Assembly (NCBI RefSeq): GCF_000485595.1
Contig: NW_014577223.1
Coordinates: forward strand, 76,026 to 111,910
Direction: 5' to 3'
Origin: Priapulus caudatus
Taxonomy: Eukaryota > Priapulida > Priapulimorpha > Priapulimorphida > Priapulidae
DNA length: 35,885 bases
Part shown: positions 1 to 12,400 of the stretch, in pieces
Layout of the letters: each line of letters starts with the position of its first letter
Position numbering within the stretch: position 1 is the stretch's first letter
The notes under the pieces: model-generated
Told to the model about the DNA's origin: nothing
Seen by the model: the letters and a program-made list of their open reading frames with translations, nothing else
Databases searched by the model: none
Program-made: the position numbers and the translations under genes

Positions 1-258
1 TATATATATATATATACATATATAATATAATTTTGTCCACTGAGTTCTATAATTGACAACTTTATGCAATACTTTCTTATTCTCATTACATGAGACTATT
101 AAGATATTTTAGCAGATCACGATGTACTGCACTCATCTACAAGGACAATTCTTATGTACAAAACAAGTTTGCTAAACTGAAAGCAAGGGTGGCACTGCTG
201 CCGCTAAATAATGGCTTTTTCACATCGAGGTGCGCAATGATAATGGAAAAATATACAA
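1..258. other. 3' flank of ATG2 with a TA microsatellite
   Basis: Positions 1-24 are mostly TA repeats. The rest should hold the ATG2 3' UTR on the minus strand. I see no exact AATAAA; CATAAA (minus strand, about 62-67) is the nearest poly(A)-signal variant. No other gene is visible. Confidence 0.6.
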
Positions 259-489
259 TCACTCATAGTCCTTCTTCCACTTTTCGACGGCCTCCTTCCT
301 AGCGTCTGGTTGCAGCTGGTTGCGCATGCCTCCCAACACGTTTGACGTGGCTTCACTCGCAAAGATCACAGGTTTTACGACGGTGCCCGGTATCTGTCTG
401 AGAACCCCGCCCACCGCACCGTACACGCCCTTGTGCTCATGCTCCTCGGTCGCCACCTGAACTAGATTCTTGGTCGTCTCTCCAATACC
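259..489 (-). CDS. ATG2: ATG2 exon 40 with stop, residues 1958-2033
   Basis: Acceptor catcttgcag, phase 0, TGA at 261-259. It encodes [20 protein letters not shown] and [15 protein letters not shown], the conserved C-terminus. The protein ends in KWKKDYE at the usual point. Confidence 0.97.
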   Translation of the reverse strand, partial: GIGETTKNLVQVATEEHEHKGVYGAVGGVLRQIPGTVVKPVIFASEATSNVLGGMRNQLQPDARKEAVEKWKKDYE

Positions 490-3400
490 CTGCAAGATGC
501 CGTTGGTGAATGTGAACAGCATCAGCCAAGAGATACGTGGTCTAGCAGTCTACTGACTGAATGATGCATTTAATACACAAAGATAAACACAGAATGTTCA
601 CAGAGTTGGGAAAAGAGGCTCTCTGATTGCATTTTAAGTCTACTATATGAAGAGTGTATGGTACAGATAGTGTGATACTGCTACAACATACGTCTACTAC
701 TACAAGATGTGAAACTTTATAATGAAGACCCTAAATACGAGTGCAGATGTGAACACTCCAAATTACATTCGCAACTAATGGAAGAACAGAACTCTTTTAA
801 CTGTATTGGAAAACAATTGACAAACAGTATTGCACAATATTTGTGTCAAAACAATACAAACGCCTTACCTCTTTTAGCACATAGTAGGCTTTAGTGGCAC
901 CTTCTCTAAGGTCTGCAGGCTGCGTAGCATTGGGATGTCGTTTATGTTGCCCTGGGTGATGAAGTTTTACACTGGGACCTGGTGACATCATATCATAAGC
1001 CGTCTCAGCTGCACTCTGTAAAGAGATTTCAATTATGAGCGACATGCTCCACTACCAGCGATCCTGCTCTTGCCATTACCATTACCATCACTACAATTCA
1101 TTGACACTTCCATCTTTAACACATTTTCATTACCATCATTATCATTCAATAATCACATCACTATTACTACCACTGACATAACAAAACAAATACCACCATC
1201 ATTAAAATTCTTAAATTTTAGCATCACTAGTACCATTAACATACATTATTACCATTCATTAACATTACCATCAATTACATACATTTTCATTGTCACCATT
1301 AACATTTATTCATCTTACCTTCATTATTATAATTATCATACATTAACATTACCACCAGTAGCAGTGACAGCACAACAACCATATCCAGTCACCAGTCTGT
1401 GTCTGTGTTGTGGGAGCCTGCTTATATCATGATAGACCTCACCTGAATGCTCTGGACTGTCCTGTGGGTAAGCTCTAGCACAGCCATGGTTGTTGTGGTG
1501 GAGAAGGCCACGGCTCCTCGCTGCAGCCCTCGCACAATACGACCGTCCTTCCTATACTGCTCTATAGGCAGCCAGAATAGATCCTTGACTCCTTGCACTG
1601 CATGGCAAAAAATAAATATAATTTGATAAAGCACGTTAAAGACTAATGTGATACCTGCTCATTGTCTTGCATTTTATCTAACACAGTTTCCTTGTCAATC
1701 GTACCCAAAATTTCACCATTCCATTTACCTTTTATTCTATATCTTTTTCGTTTCAAACCTACAATATCACCTTCAGCCACAATATTTTCAAACCTACTGT
1801 TGCTTTTGCAAGAAGTTACTTCCATTCGTCCCACATTTAATCCACTGTTCTTCTTCCCTCCCTAAAACTCTCTGACAACTACCTAGCATCTCTGTCCTTC
1901 TCCTCAGTATTTATAACTCTATTTACCAAGCTGAACCAGGGATGACATGGGTCCAACTCCACCTAATATGTTAGGTATTTGGCACTTCTTTATATCCTCT
2001 AGCCATTCCTTGACTGCATATACTGCTAGTTTGTCCAATCCAAGCAGCCTGAAAAATGGAAAAATCAAACTAACTAAGAATATTCTATAGTGTTGTTACT
2101 TAAAGGGATACTTGACCCTAGGTTCCTTGCATATTTTCAGTTAAAATAGGGTTAAATTATACTATATAAAAAATTCCATTGTTCTATATTCATTAGAAAT
2201 ATTAGTTTTTAATGTTTTAAAACTAACAGCCATATAGTTGCTTACAACGAGGGTGGCGCCACTACTAGCCCATCTACTTTAGAAGTTGCGCATTGCAAAT
2301 TTTCGGCTGCAGGCTACAGACCGAGGGCGTTTCTTATTTATTAATTTAAGAGGAGAAGGATTGCAATATCTTATAAACAACTTTTAGATTCAGTTATAAT
2401 ATGGACAAATGATTAGCCCTCAGTCTGTAATCGGCAAAAGCGCAACTTCTCAGGGTGGCAGCACAATCGCGGGGTGTTATGTCAGTAGCCTAAATTATAG
2501 ATTTCGAAATTCACTGTTGTTTTAAGACAAGTGAGAAGTTAGAAATTTGTAGATATATACTATTATTTATGTACTTACTATCATAATATACTCTAAAATT
2601 CTAAGGTGTAATATCCCTTTAAATACAGTAAAGTAATGGAAACAGTAGGGGATAGAACCAAGTGCTGGTCAGAAGAAATGTATGCTGCATACCCATGGCG
2701 ATAGCTGAGTTTCTTTAGTTTCAGTTCAGTACAATTGAACTGAGCCAGGCCAATAATGAGTCCAGTGAAGGTGCCTTGTTCCATGTCCACTCTCTTGCCC
2801 TGATAGTCCAATCTGATGGGAACTTCCGGGGAAAACACGAATGACCTAAAAAGAAGTTGACACCATATTCTGTAACACAGCCATTACACTTATAACCATG
2901 TCACATGCTTTTTAAACACGGCATACAACACCCAATTCAGAGATTACGAATGACCGTCTTGTATTTCCACTTTTTATATCAATCATGACATATTTCGCAC
3001 GCTACTTTAGGCTTGCTGCTCGGGTACCATTTGACATGCAGACTAACGTCGGTTACAGAACGGAAGGGAAGAATCGGTGAGCAAAAACACTGTGCATATA
3101 ATTACTTGAAGAAGATCGGCTGAGGGACAGGTGGCAGGTCCTCTGCCATGGCTGCTCCCTGATGGTCGGCGGAAAGCCTCTGTTGAAGTTCTTCAGCAAA
3201 CTGCGAATCCTCTCCGAACATAAGCAGCATCTCCTGCTCCGGTTCGTCCGTCTGCTCCGGTGCATTCTGGGTCAGCATGACCGGCGGGTCGGGCAAAGTC
3301 TTTGGACCTGAAGTGAATAACGGTCATCGCTGTAATTGTTGCATTATCGACATTGGAAGTTCGACTTGTGGATTTATGTAAAAAAAATATTGACAATAGA

Positions 3401-6400
3401 TATGCAGTTGCAAATTAAAGCAATCATATAATATTTCGTAGGCTTTGCAACCTAATAAGTTGGTACAGTTGAGTTGTTTTGCTGATTCGGACATCTTTAC
3501 ATGTATTTACCTGATATAATTATAAGTTCTATTGTGCCTATGGATCGTTAAACCATTAATTTCCGAAATAATAGGGGTTCGTTATGACACTAATGCATAA
3601 GCCATCTACCTGACTCATGTTGAGTCCCTGTATCTACTGTAATCTCCGTGAAGAAATCTCGCAGAAAGAAAAGTGCATCCTGATCAACATTGAGACGCAG
3701 AGGCTGAATAGAGATCTTCAGTGAACACTCCTCTGTTGCTACATTCTTCTCTGGTCGCATGTTGACTGCCTTCACCACAACCTGAAAAATAAATTGCAAA
3801 AAATGGATGTTAATGTTTTTATTTATTATTCTGACCATTTTGCCCTGATCATTTACTAAGTATAATCATGTGTCATCTATGTAAAATTTTGCCTATTCAT
3901 AACACGCACTTATATTAGGCTTTTCTGTATGCATGCATCTGTTGCTGTGTTTGAAACCAATCATATATCTACTCTATACAAAATAACCTCCTAAGCCTAT
4001 GTTAAAAACAAGTAAAACTGACTGAATCAGTGACTCTAATATGTAAGACATGGATTCTATTGACTATCTCCCTCATGACACGATGCACGTATAGTAGCAA
4101 TCAACTAGTACACCTGCGTAGTGCTCTACTCACCATGTTGGCATGAGCTTGCTTGGGTCTTGCCTCGCTTGTGTACTGGTACAGGAACTTGTTTATTTGA
4201 CTGCTGTGAAGGCGGTCACGTATTTCCACATCCTTCACCATGAGTATTATTCGGCTTGCGTGCGCTGTTGTGTCTGGGTACTGCTCAAACTGGAAGCGAA
4301 TCTAGAGAAGGCAAATTCAATACCAACTTGACAATAGTAAAGGAGAACTTATGCCCTCGCCTGCAGTCACCTTCCCACAGCACATTGATAATTACATTAG
4401 ATAGTGTGAAACTTCTTCTTAAACCTCAATACTGAAATCGCCAATCATCGTGGTACTAGAATTCATTAACTTCATTTGTTACGGCACATAAAACACAATG
4501 TATTCTTAATATTTGCGCATGCAATAAGTCTGTACCTTACTGAGCTGAAGCTCCATGCATGTGTCTATGCAACGTCCAGGCCCACCCCTGTGAACCCATG
4601 ACAACCTTTTCGTCTTTACTCCTGCATAGTCCTGCAGGTACGGACGCTCTCGGCTAATTGTACCCAGAGATGGGGATGCCATGGGCATGAAATCACCTGG
4701 AGACTTTGCCGGCGATGCCATCGTACCGAGTGCAAGCTTATCTGAAATGATACAGCAGTAATATGATCAGGAGTGTATAATATAGTATTCTATATTATAC
4801 ACTCCTGATATTATCACCATTGCTTTATACTGGCATATGCGAGAAATGACTCCACTGTATTAATAAATGAGACTACATTCTACAGAAACCACATAATTAA
4901 TATATAACACGAAGCAAATGTCAAGAACATTCTAGATGTCACAGTGTATTCTATGATCTAAATAATCGATCACAAATAAAACTCCTTGCTAACGAAACAA
5001 GGAGAGCAGCCTGTAGGCCTGTAGTCTATCATCTAGCTTTACCTTTCCTCAAGTCGGCACCCTCACATTTTTCAAAGTCGTGCCCTCCATACATATGCCA
5101 AACGACAGTCATCTCACGAAGGGTGTATCTCATCACTGGTACGGGGAAGTGCTCTGGAGCTTTCAGTTGGTCAGCTTTCCCCTCTGGAAGCTTAAAATGG
5201 TTGTCCACAACTTTGACCGGCTCGTGCGTAAGAATTCTAATCTCTGGTTCTCCACTTCTTGGCTGAAATAAGGGAACCCTGGTATTGAAGCAAGAGGAAC
5301 AAATTGCCTCCAATGATAATCAGTGGGCAGGTTTTGAAGGCACATGATCTGACTGTTGACAATTATTTTCTGAAGCATTTCGCTGGCATTAAAGATAGTT
5401 ACGAATATATGTAAACCTAAGCCCTTGTGATAACCATCAGTGTTTCAACATTACAGGTGAAAGTTACTTCACAATATCAACAAAGATGTAGCACAACCAT
5501 TAGATTACAATCTGCATTCACTAAAAATTTGTTACTAAATATAAGATATATATAAGTAAATATATATATAATTATATATATCACTAAATATTGAGTTATT
5601 CAGTACTATGGCGTCTTTGCAAATGAGCGCCACTTATCAGGCTGACGACGTACTCACAATGAATCCAAGCGCTAAAAACTCTGGCCCGCAAAACCGCACA
5701 AAAGAGTACCGCCTATCAAGTCGATGCCAGACTCAGCACTCACGATTATGCCGAGTCCTGGGTCATTGATGATGCAGAACTCCTCATCATCCATCACCTC
5801 CTCCGTGTCGTCGGTCGTCGCTGTCGTCGTCGACGTCTTGCTTCCCGACATCTCCGCTGAGCCCATCGACCTTGTGTCGCCGTCCCCTCGGTTTCCCTCG
5901 TCAGGGAAGAAGAAGACCTCGCAGCCGTCAGCACCCGTCACGTCGTGGCTTCTCCGTCTAGTTCCTCCTTGAGAGGTAGAGAAAGAAAATCTCGTGAGGG
6001 GAGATGGCTATCATTCTGACGTCTCACCGTCGCTCTCCTTGCAACCCTCCTCTTGTGTTTATAACATAACAATCGTTAACAGTAACCTTGGCCATGCGCT
6101 GTGGTGTGCATGCTAAATCCATATAGTACGTTTCTCGCTAAAGAGATTACAGAATGTTTTCAATCAGTTTTAAACTGCGTATAGTATGTCGCCCATTAAA
6201 AAGCTTATTGTAGGTTTCTTACTAACAAGATTACAGAAAGACTATAGATCGATACCCCATCCCCTGTGGGTTTTCGGACTAGTGGGTTTTCGGACTAGTG
6301 GGCTTTCGGACTATTGCCATTGGGCCGTCGGACTAGCGAGCAGTCACCATTTTAAAGTTCGATTCAGATTAAACTATCCACGTTAGGTAAGAAAAATAAA

Positions 6401-9400
6401 TAAAAATAGTGACCAACACAATGAAAACATGCATACGTAATGTTCTTGTGGTAGTGCAACACACCGACAGGACCACAACAGCCGAGACAGCTAGGCACAC
6501 ATTTCCCTACCTCTAGAACTATAGCCCTTTGCTCGGCCACAGGTAGCTCTAGTACTATAGCCCGCAGATAGCTGCCGCAGGCTAGCGGATACATGCGGCA
6601 GCTATCCGCGGGCTATAGTAATAAAGCTAGGCCACAGGGAACAAACTTTGTTGAAACTGGGCATGCTCCCGCGAGGAACGGATCACAGAAAAAACGAAGG
6701 CAGCCCATTTCTCATGGGGGTGTGGGTATAGCACTGGCGCTGATTACGTGTTGCCAGGCAACATGTTTACGATTAGAAAAGCGCCAGTTCACCTCCATGC
6801 ACGAGTAATGGACTGCCCTGTATTTTTGCCTACATTTCGGATGACGGTACCAACGGCAACGCGAGCATTTCAACGGAATTTCCAAGTAGTGCTAAGAGTA
6901 AGACTTTGAGGAATAAATGCATGGTGTAAAGTTGTGAAGTTCAAAGTGTTCAAAAAGATAAGTAAGAAGAGGTGGTTCAAGGATAGCAGTGGGAGCAGTT
7001 CCGTTGCCCAGTTCAACATAGTTTGTACTATAGAGTACCGAAGTGATGACGTCACGGTGGCATGACAACGAGCCTGCTGCATGGTTCTACACAATCATAT
7101 GCTCTGGTAACATTAACTGCGTGTCGTGTTTTGTACCCGATTGTAACCATCATTCTGAGATCATATTGCAGTTTGCAGTTATTATTGCAGTTTTTATAGA
7201 TTTCCAAAGGATGGAAGTGAAAAGCAACGAAGAAAAAAAAAATTTTAACAAAAGAAAAATTTAACAAAAAAAAATTTTTTTTTCTTAATTTTTTTTTTTA
7301 ATTCATTAAATATTGTAAGCTCGACTTGCTACCGATGCTTTACCGCTGTCTGCAGCGCACACACTCGTGTTTTACGTACGCACAACATTTCACGCTATGG
7401 CTACACTATGGAGCCAGTGGCTTGTGTAGAACCAGCCCGTACGTTGTCTTGCCAACGTGACGTCACACTTCGGTACTCTATAGGCTATCTATAGCCTGTG
7501 GCAGAGCGAAGGGCTATTCTAGAGCTAGCATTTTCCTAGCTCTAGTAACTTTAGCCCGCGTACGGTTGCCGCAGGAGGCAACTGTACGCGGGCTATAGTT
7601 ACTAGAGCTAGCACTTCCCCGAGCTCTTTAGACGTTAACCTTTGATCTTTCTATTTGAACACCGATTTACCATTTATCTACAGTCAACAACAGCAAGCTG
7701 TATTATTAGAACGTATTGATGAAAAGTCAGTCTTAATTTTCCTATCTTATTCCATTTTTAATTTTGATCTATCAACAATCTTTTATAGTAGTATCTCACA
7801 AATGGAGACCAAACATATTTTGTAAACAACTTCTGTGCAAGTTCGGCTCCATGTCGATATACTACCGCCATCTATCGAGCCATACTCGTAATTTTTCGTT
7901 GACCTTTTTTTAATTTTAATTAACTTATCTAGGTAATTATCATCACATACGTTACAACAGTAAGTACATGCATACAATACGCAGTTAGATAACTGCAAAT
8001 GATAAATATACAAAACGTACGACAAGCATACTCGTTTACATTGTGATCATTAAACATTTACAGACACATATACAACCTACACTGAAGCCATAACGCCATA
8101 TGAACATGCATGATGCATATGGTGCCATTAACATTCGTCCACTTTGTATCCGAGATACTGGCTAATAAATTAGTATGTAGAATATATTGGTACGGATATT
8201 TGTTGTCTAAACGCTAATACGATAAAAGGATCAAAATATACTAAATTTTTTATTTTGCTCTCTCTCCTCTCGATCCAATAAATAATGAAAATTTCAAAAA
8301 TGAAAAGTAACAACATATAATAATATACAACCAATCGATTTTCGGATCATTATTTCAATTTTGCAACGAGAATGAGTTTGATAACAGTCACTGAATGAAA
8401 TTCATCAACAATTCACAAGTATTTAGTGTATTTTTACATTTATTTTTCATTCAATCTATAGCACAAGAAATGGCCAATGAAATCATATCCATTTGATCTT
8501 CACTATATGGCACTGCACTCACTTCCTAAAGATCACACAAGACCACCAGCCGATTCCCGCCTAAGAATAATGTTACTAAAATCACAAAATTCTTCCAATA
8601 GCAGTTTAAACTATGAAAAACAGTAAATATGTTGTCATTGTAATTCTATATACACAGACAGGAAACTGTGGCTATTAATTAAGAAAGTATGGGCATCTGA
8701 TTTGAGCACCTGACCTATATTATTTGTCCGTTAAAACCTGCAATGGAGAGAGCTGAATGAAAGTGAGCAAGAGATGTGCTACATATCACAACGAAATCGG
8801 CAGCACAGCTGATAAGATTGCCAGCATGCTAGTAAAAGAATACCCTTTACCTGTTTATATACCCTCTATGTTTACACCCTAAACAACACAAGCACCAGTA
8901 TACACTTTTTAAATTACAGAAGACAATCTCACAGTGCTCAGTATAAAACTGGAACAAAAATCACAATAATCTTTCACCCTATCTCAATACTACAAATCAG
9001 CTAATTACATAACAGTTATTTACAGTATCATTTATCCTTTGTGCAATCATAACGTCCTGATCATATAAATGGCAATAATGTAACTGCACGGTCTTTTAGC
9101 CCCAAGATTTCTTGGTGAGGTATCATATATAACTATAGATAATTAGATACATAAATATGGTATTCCAGCTGGTATCTATTCAACGTATTCTTACATTCAC
9201 AATATATATGCTTGTAATAATTCTGGTATATTTTTGAGTATTTAGCAATTGTTTTTCTATCCTCATATATGTCTACTGTGTATAGTGTGCACGGAGCTAT
9301 AGTCAGATAGTAGACTTAAGCCAGCATCATTGCAGGATTTAGACTGACAGCGTAATGTTCTAGGTCATGTGATGCACTGAATCCTAACACAGCCTAAGCT

Positions 9401-12400
9401 TAGTTAATTTCATCAAAGTTGATGAAACTGAATTAGCCTGTTGTATATGCACATATCTATATGCAGATCTATATTTGTGCTTATGATGAAATGCAGTAAA
9501 TTAGGTTTGACAATCAAATTATACAGAACTTGCATTGTTGTTCTCATATTTGTTTTACCTATATTAGTTTAAGAACAGGGAAATAACTAGAATATATATA
9601 TATATTCTAGTTATTTCCCTGTTCTTAAACTAATATAGGTAAAACAAATATGAGAACAACAATGCAAGTTCTGTATAATTTGATTGTCAAACCTAATTTA
9701 CTGCATTTCATCATAAGCACAAATATAGATCTGCATATAGATATGTGCATATACAACAGGCTAATTCAGTTTCATCAACTTTGATGAAATTAACTAAGCT
9801 TAGGCTGTGTTAGGATTCAGTGCATCACATGACCTAGAACATTACGCTGTCAGTCTAAATCCTGCAATGATGCTGGCTTAAGTCTACTATCTGACTATAG
9901 CTCCGTGCACACTATACACAGTAGACATATATGAGGATAGAAAAACAATTGCTAAATACTCAAAAATATACCAGAATTATTACAAGCATATATATTGTGA
10001 ATGTAAGAATACGTTGAATAGATACCAGCTGGAATACCATATTTATGTATCTAATTATCTATAGTTATATATGATACCTCACCAAGAAATCTTGGGGCTA
10101 AAAGACCGTGCAGTTACATTATTGCCATTTATATGATCAGGACGTTATGATTGCACAAAGGATAAATGATACTGTAAATAACTGTTATGTAATTAGCTGA
10201 TTTGTAGTATTGAGATAGGGTGAAAGATTATTGTGATTTTTGTTCCAGTTTTATACTGAGCACTGTGAGATTGTCTTCTGTAATTTAAAAAGTGTATACT
10301 GGTGCTTGTGTTGTTTAGGGTGTAAACATAGAGGGTATATAAACAGGTAAAGGGTATTCTTTTACTAGCATGCTGGCAATCTTATCAGCTGTGCTGCCGA
10401 TTTCGTTGTGATATGTAGCACATCTCTTGCTCACTTTCATTCAGCTCTCTCCATTGCAGGTTTTAACGGACAAATAATATAGGTCAGGTGCTCAAATCAG
10501 ATGCCCATACTTTCTTAATTAATAGCCACAGTTTCCTGTCTGTGTATATAGAATTACAATGACAACATATTTATTGTTTTTCATAGTTTAAATTGCTATT
10601 GGAAGAATTTCGTGATTTTAGTAACATTATTCTTAGGCGGGAATCAGCTGGTGGTCTTGTGTGATCTTTAGGAAGTGAGTGCAGTGCCATATAGTGAAGA
10701 TCAAATGGATATGATTTCATTGGCCATTTCTTGTGCTATAGATTGAATGAAAAATAAATGTAAAAATACACTAAATACTTGTGAATTGTTGATGAATTTT
10801 ATTCAGTGACTGTTATCAAACTCATTCTCGTTGCAAAATTGAAATAATGATCCGAAAATCGATTGGTTGTATATTATTATATGTAATTGTTACTTTTCAT
10901 TTTTGAAATTTTCATTATTTATTGGATCGAGAGGAGAGAGAGCAAAATAAAAAATTTAGTATATTTTGATCCTTTTATCGTATTAGCGTTTAGACAACAA
11001 ATATCCGTACCAATATATTCTACATACTTATTTATTAGCCAATATCTCGGATACAAAGTGGACGAATGTTAATGGCACCATATGCATCATGCATGTTCAT
11101 ATGGCGTTATGGCTTCAGTGTAGGTTGTATATGTGTCTGTAAATGTTTAATGATCACAATGTAAACGAGTATGCTTGTCATACGTTTTGTATATTTATCA
11201 TTTGCAGTTATCTAACTGCGTATTGTATGCATGTACTTACTGTTGTAACGTATGTGATGATACCTAGATAAGTTAATTCAAATTAAAAAAAGGTCAACGA
11301 AAAATTACGAGTATGGCTCGATAGATGGCGGTAGCATATCGACATGGAGCCGAACTTGCACAGAAGTTGTTTACAAAATATGTTTGGTCTCCATTTGTGA
11401 GATACTACTATAAAAGATTGTTGATAGATCAAAATTAAAAATGGAATAAGATAGGAAAATTAAGACTGACTTTTCATCAATACGTTCTAATAATACAGCT
11501 TGCTGTTGTTGACTGTAGATCAATGGTAAATCGGTGTTCAAATAGAAAGATCAAAGGTTAACGTCTAAAGAGCTCGGGGAAATGCTAGCTCTAGACAGTT
11601 TTAAACTGCGTATAGTATGTCGCCCATTAAAAAGCTTATTGTAGGTTTCTTACTAACAAGATTACAGAATGTTTTCAATCAGTTTTAAACAGCGTATAGT
11701 ATGCCCCCCATTAAAAAGCTTATTGTAGGTTTCTCACTAACAAGATTATAGTACATTTCGGATTAAAACTCGGACCCAACACCCGTGTGAACACCACAGC
11801 ATTCCTCACGAAGCTGAGAGCTTTCCATGATGTTAGTGTTGGTGCGAGCATGCACACTCACCGGGGCTCATTTCCGGGCTGGAGCTACAGGACTCGCGCA
11901 TGGCCTCCGCCATCAGGTCGTGAACCTCGCTGCCGTGAACGGAGCCCTGCAGCGGGCTGTCACTTCTCGCTGTCTCCGTCGTCGACACCTGCAACCAAGC
12001 ACCGACGCGTTAACTCTTGATCTACACCCACGACACGCTGTTCCTTAACACACGTTTCCAACATCATTCAGCAAACTGTTAACAACGTTTGCTACACGGC
12101 GTTGCAGGAAACAGAGCACGTGGCTATTTCCTCCAACACCGTTCGATGTGTTACTTTGTGGCTTGACATTACATTACATATGACTCAACAAATGTTCATT
12201 TTCTAACAAATAACAAATAATAATTTCTAGCACCAAATTGCATGGTGCGCTTTACATATTGTTGACATTAGTTGCTAGAATGGCATTCGACAATGGAGAA
12301 TATTTGTATCCCACAAATGCATTTGTTTCGGCATGCAAGTGATGGCAGGGGGTTCCCTTGGTAATAGAATGCCGTGTCGCAAATGCATTTATTTCAGGCT

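Larger units (their letters stand above)
6511..7524. mobile_element. Candidate element with CTCTAGAACTATAGCCC ends
   Basis: Left 6511-6543 (ctctagaactatagccc...ggccacagg) is matched in inverse by 7495-7524 (cctgtggcagagcg...ctattctagag). Between them lie a hairpin (6545-6628) and a nested MITE (7028-7483). There is no coding capacity. The boundaries are approximate. Confidence 0.6.
7602..11594. repeat. Large near-perfect palindrome, about 2 x 2.0 kb, no spacer
   Basis: The left arm 7602-9598 is the reverse complement of 9599-11594, meeting inside ctagaatata/tatattctag with no unpaired spacer. By eye I find about 13 substitutions and two small indels (4 and 3 bp), all outside the central 1.95 kb. 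The arms are AT-rich and contain no transposase, reverse transcriptase or other domain that I recognise. Each carries a 37-codon ORF. It lies wholly in ATG2 intron 29, so the pre-mRNA could fold into a double-stranded stem of about 2 kb. It may be a foldback transposon with very long inverted repeats or an inverted duplication. Confidence 0.95.

Noticed and set aside
1070-1432. 120-codon plus-strand ORF rich in Ile, Thr and Ser
   Set aside because: Degenerate simple repeat inside intron 38, on the strand opposite to the gene.
5744-5967. Exon 30 beginning at the ctag acceptor (5961) or at the later AGs
   Set aside because: Those choices put the [15 protein letters not shown] frame out of register with exon 29 and hit a TGA; the ctctcaag acceptor keeps the frame.
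7783-8025. 80-codon minus-strand ORF in the left palindrome arm
   Set aside because: Cys/Tyr-rich with no similarity; the right arm breaks it through a 4-bp indel near 7933.
7602-11594. Palindrome as a plain assembly artefact
   Set aside because: Not fully excluded: a join of two haplotypes at about 1% divergence could mimic it. However, the two outer flanks differ, the divergence is polar, and the flanks share a tandem repeat, so a real structure is favoured.
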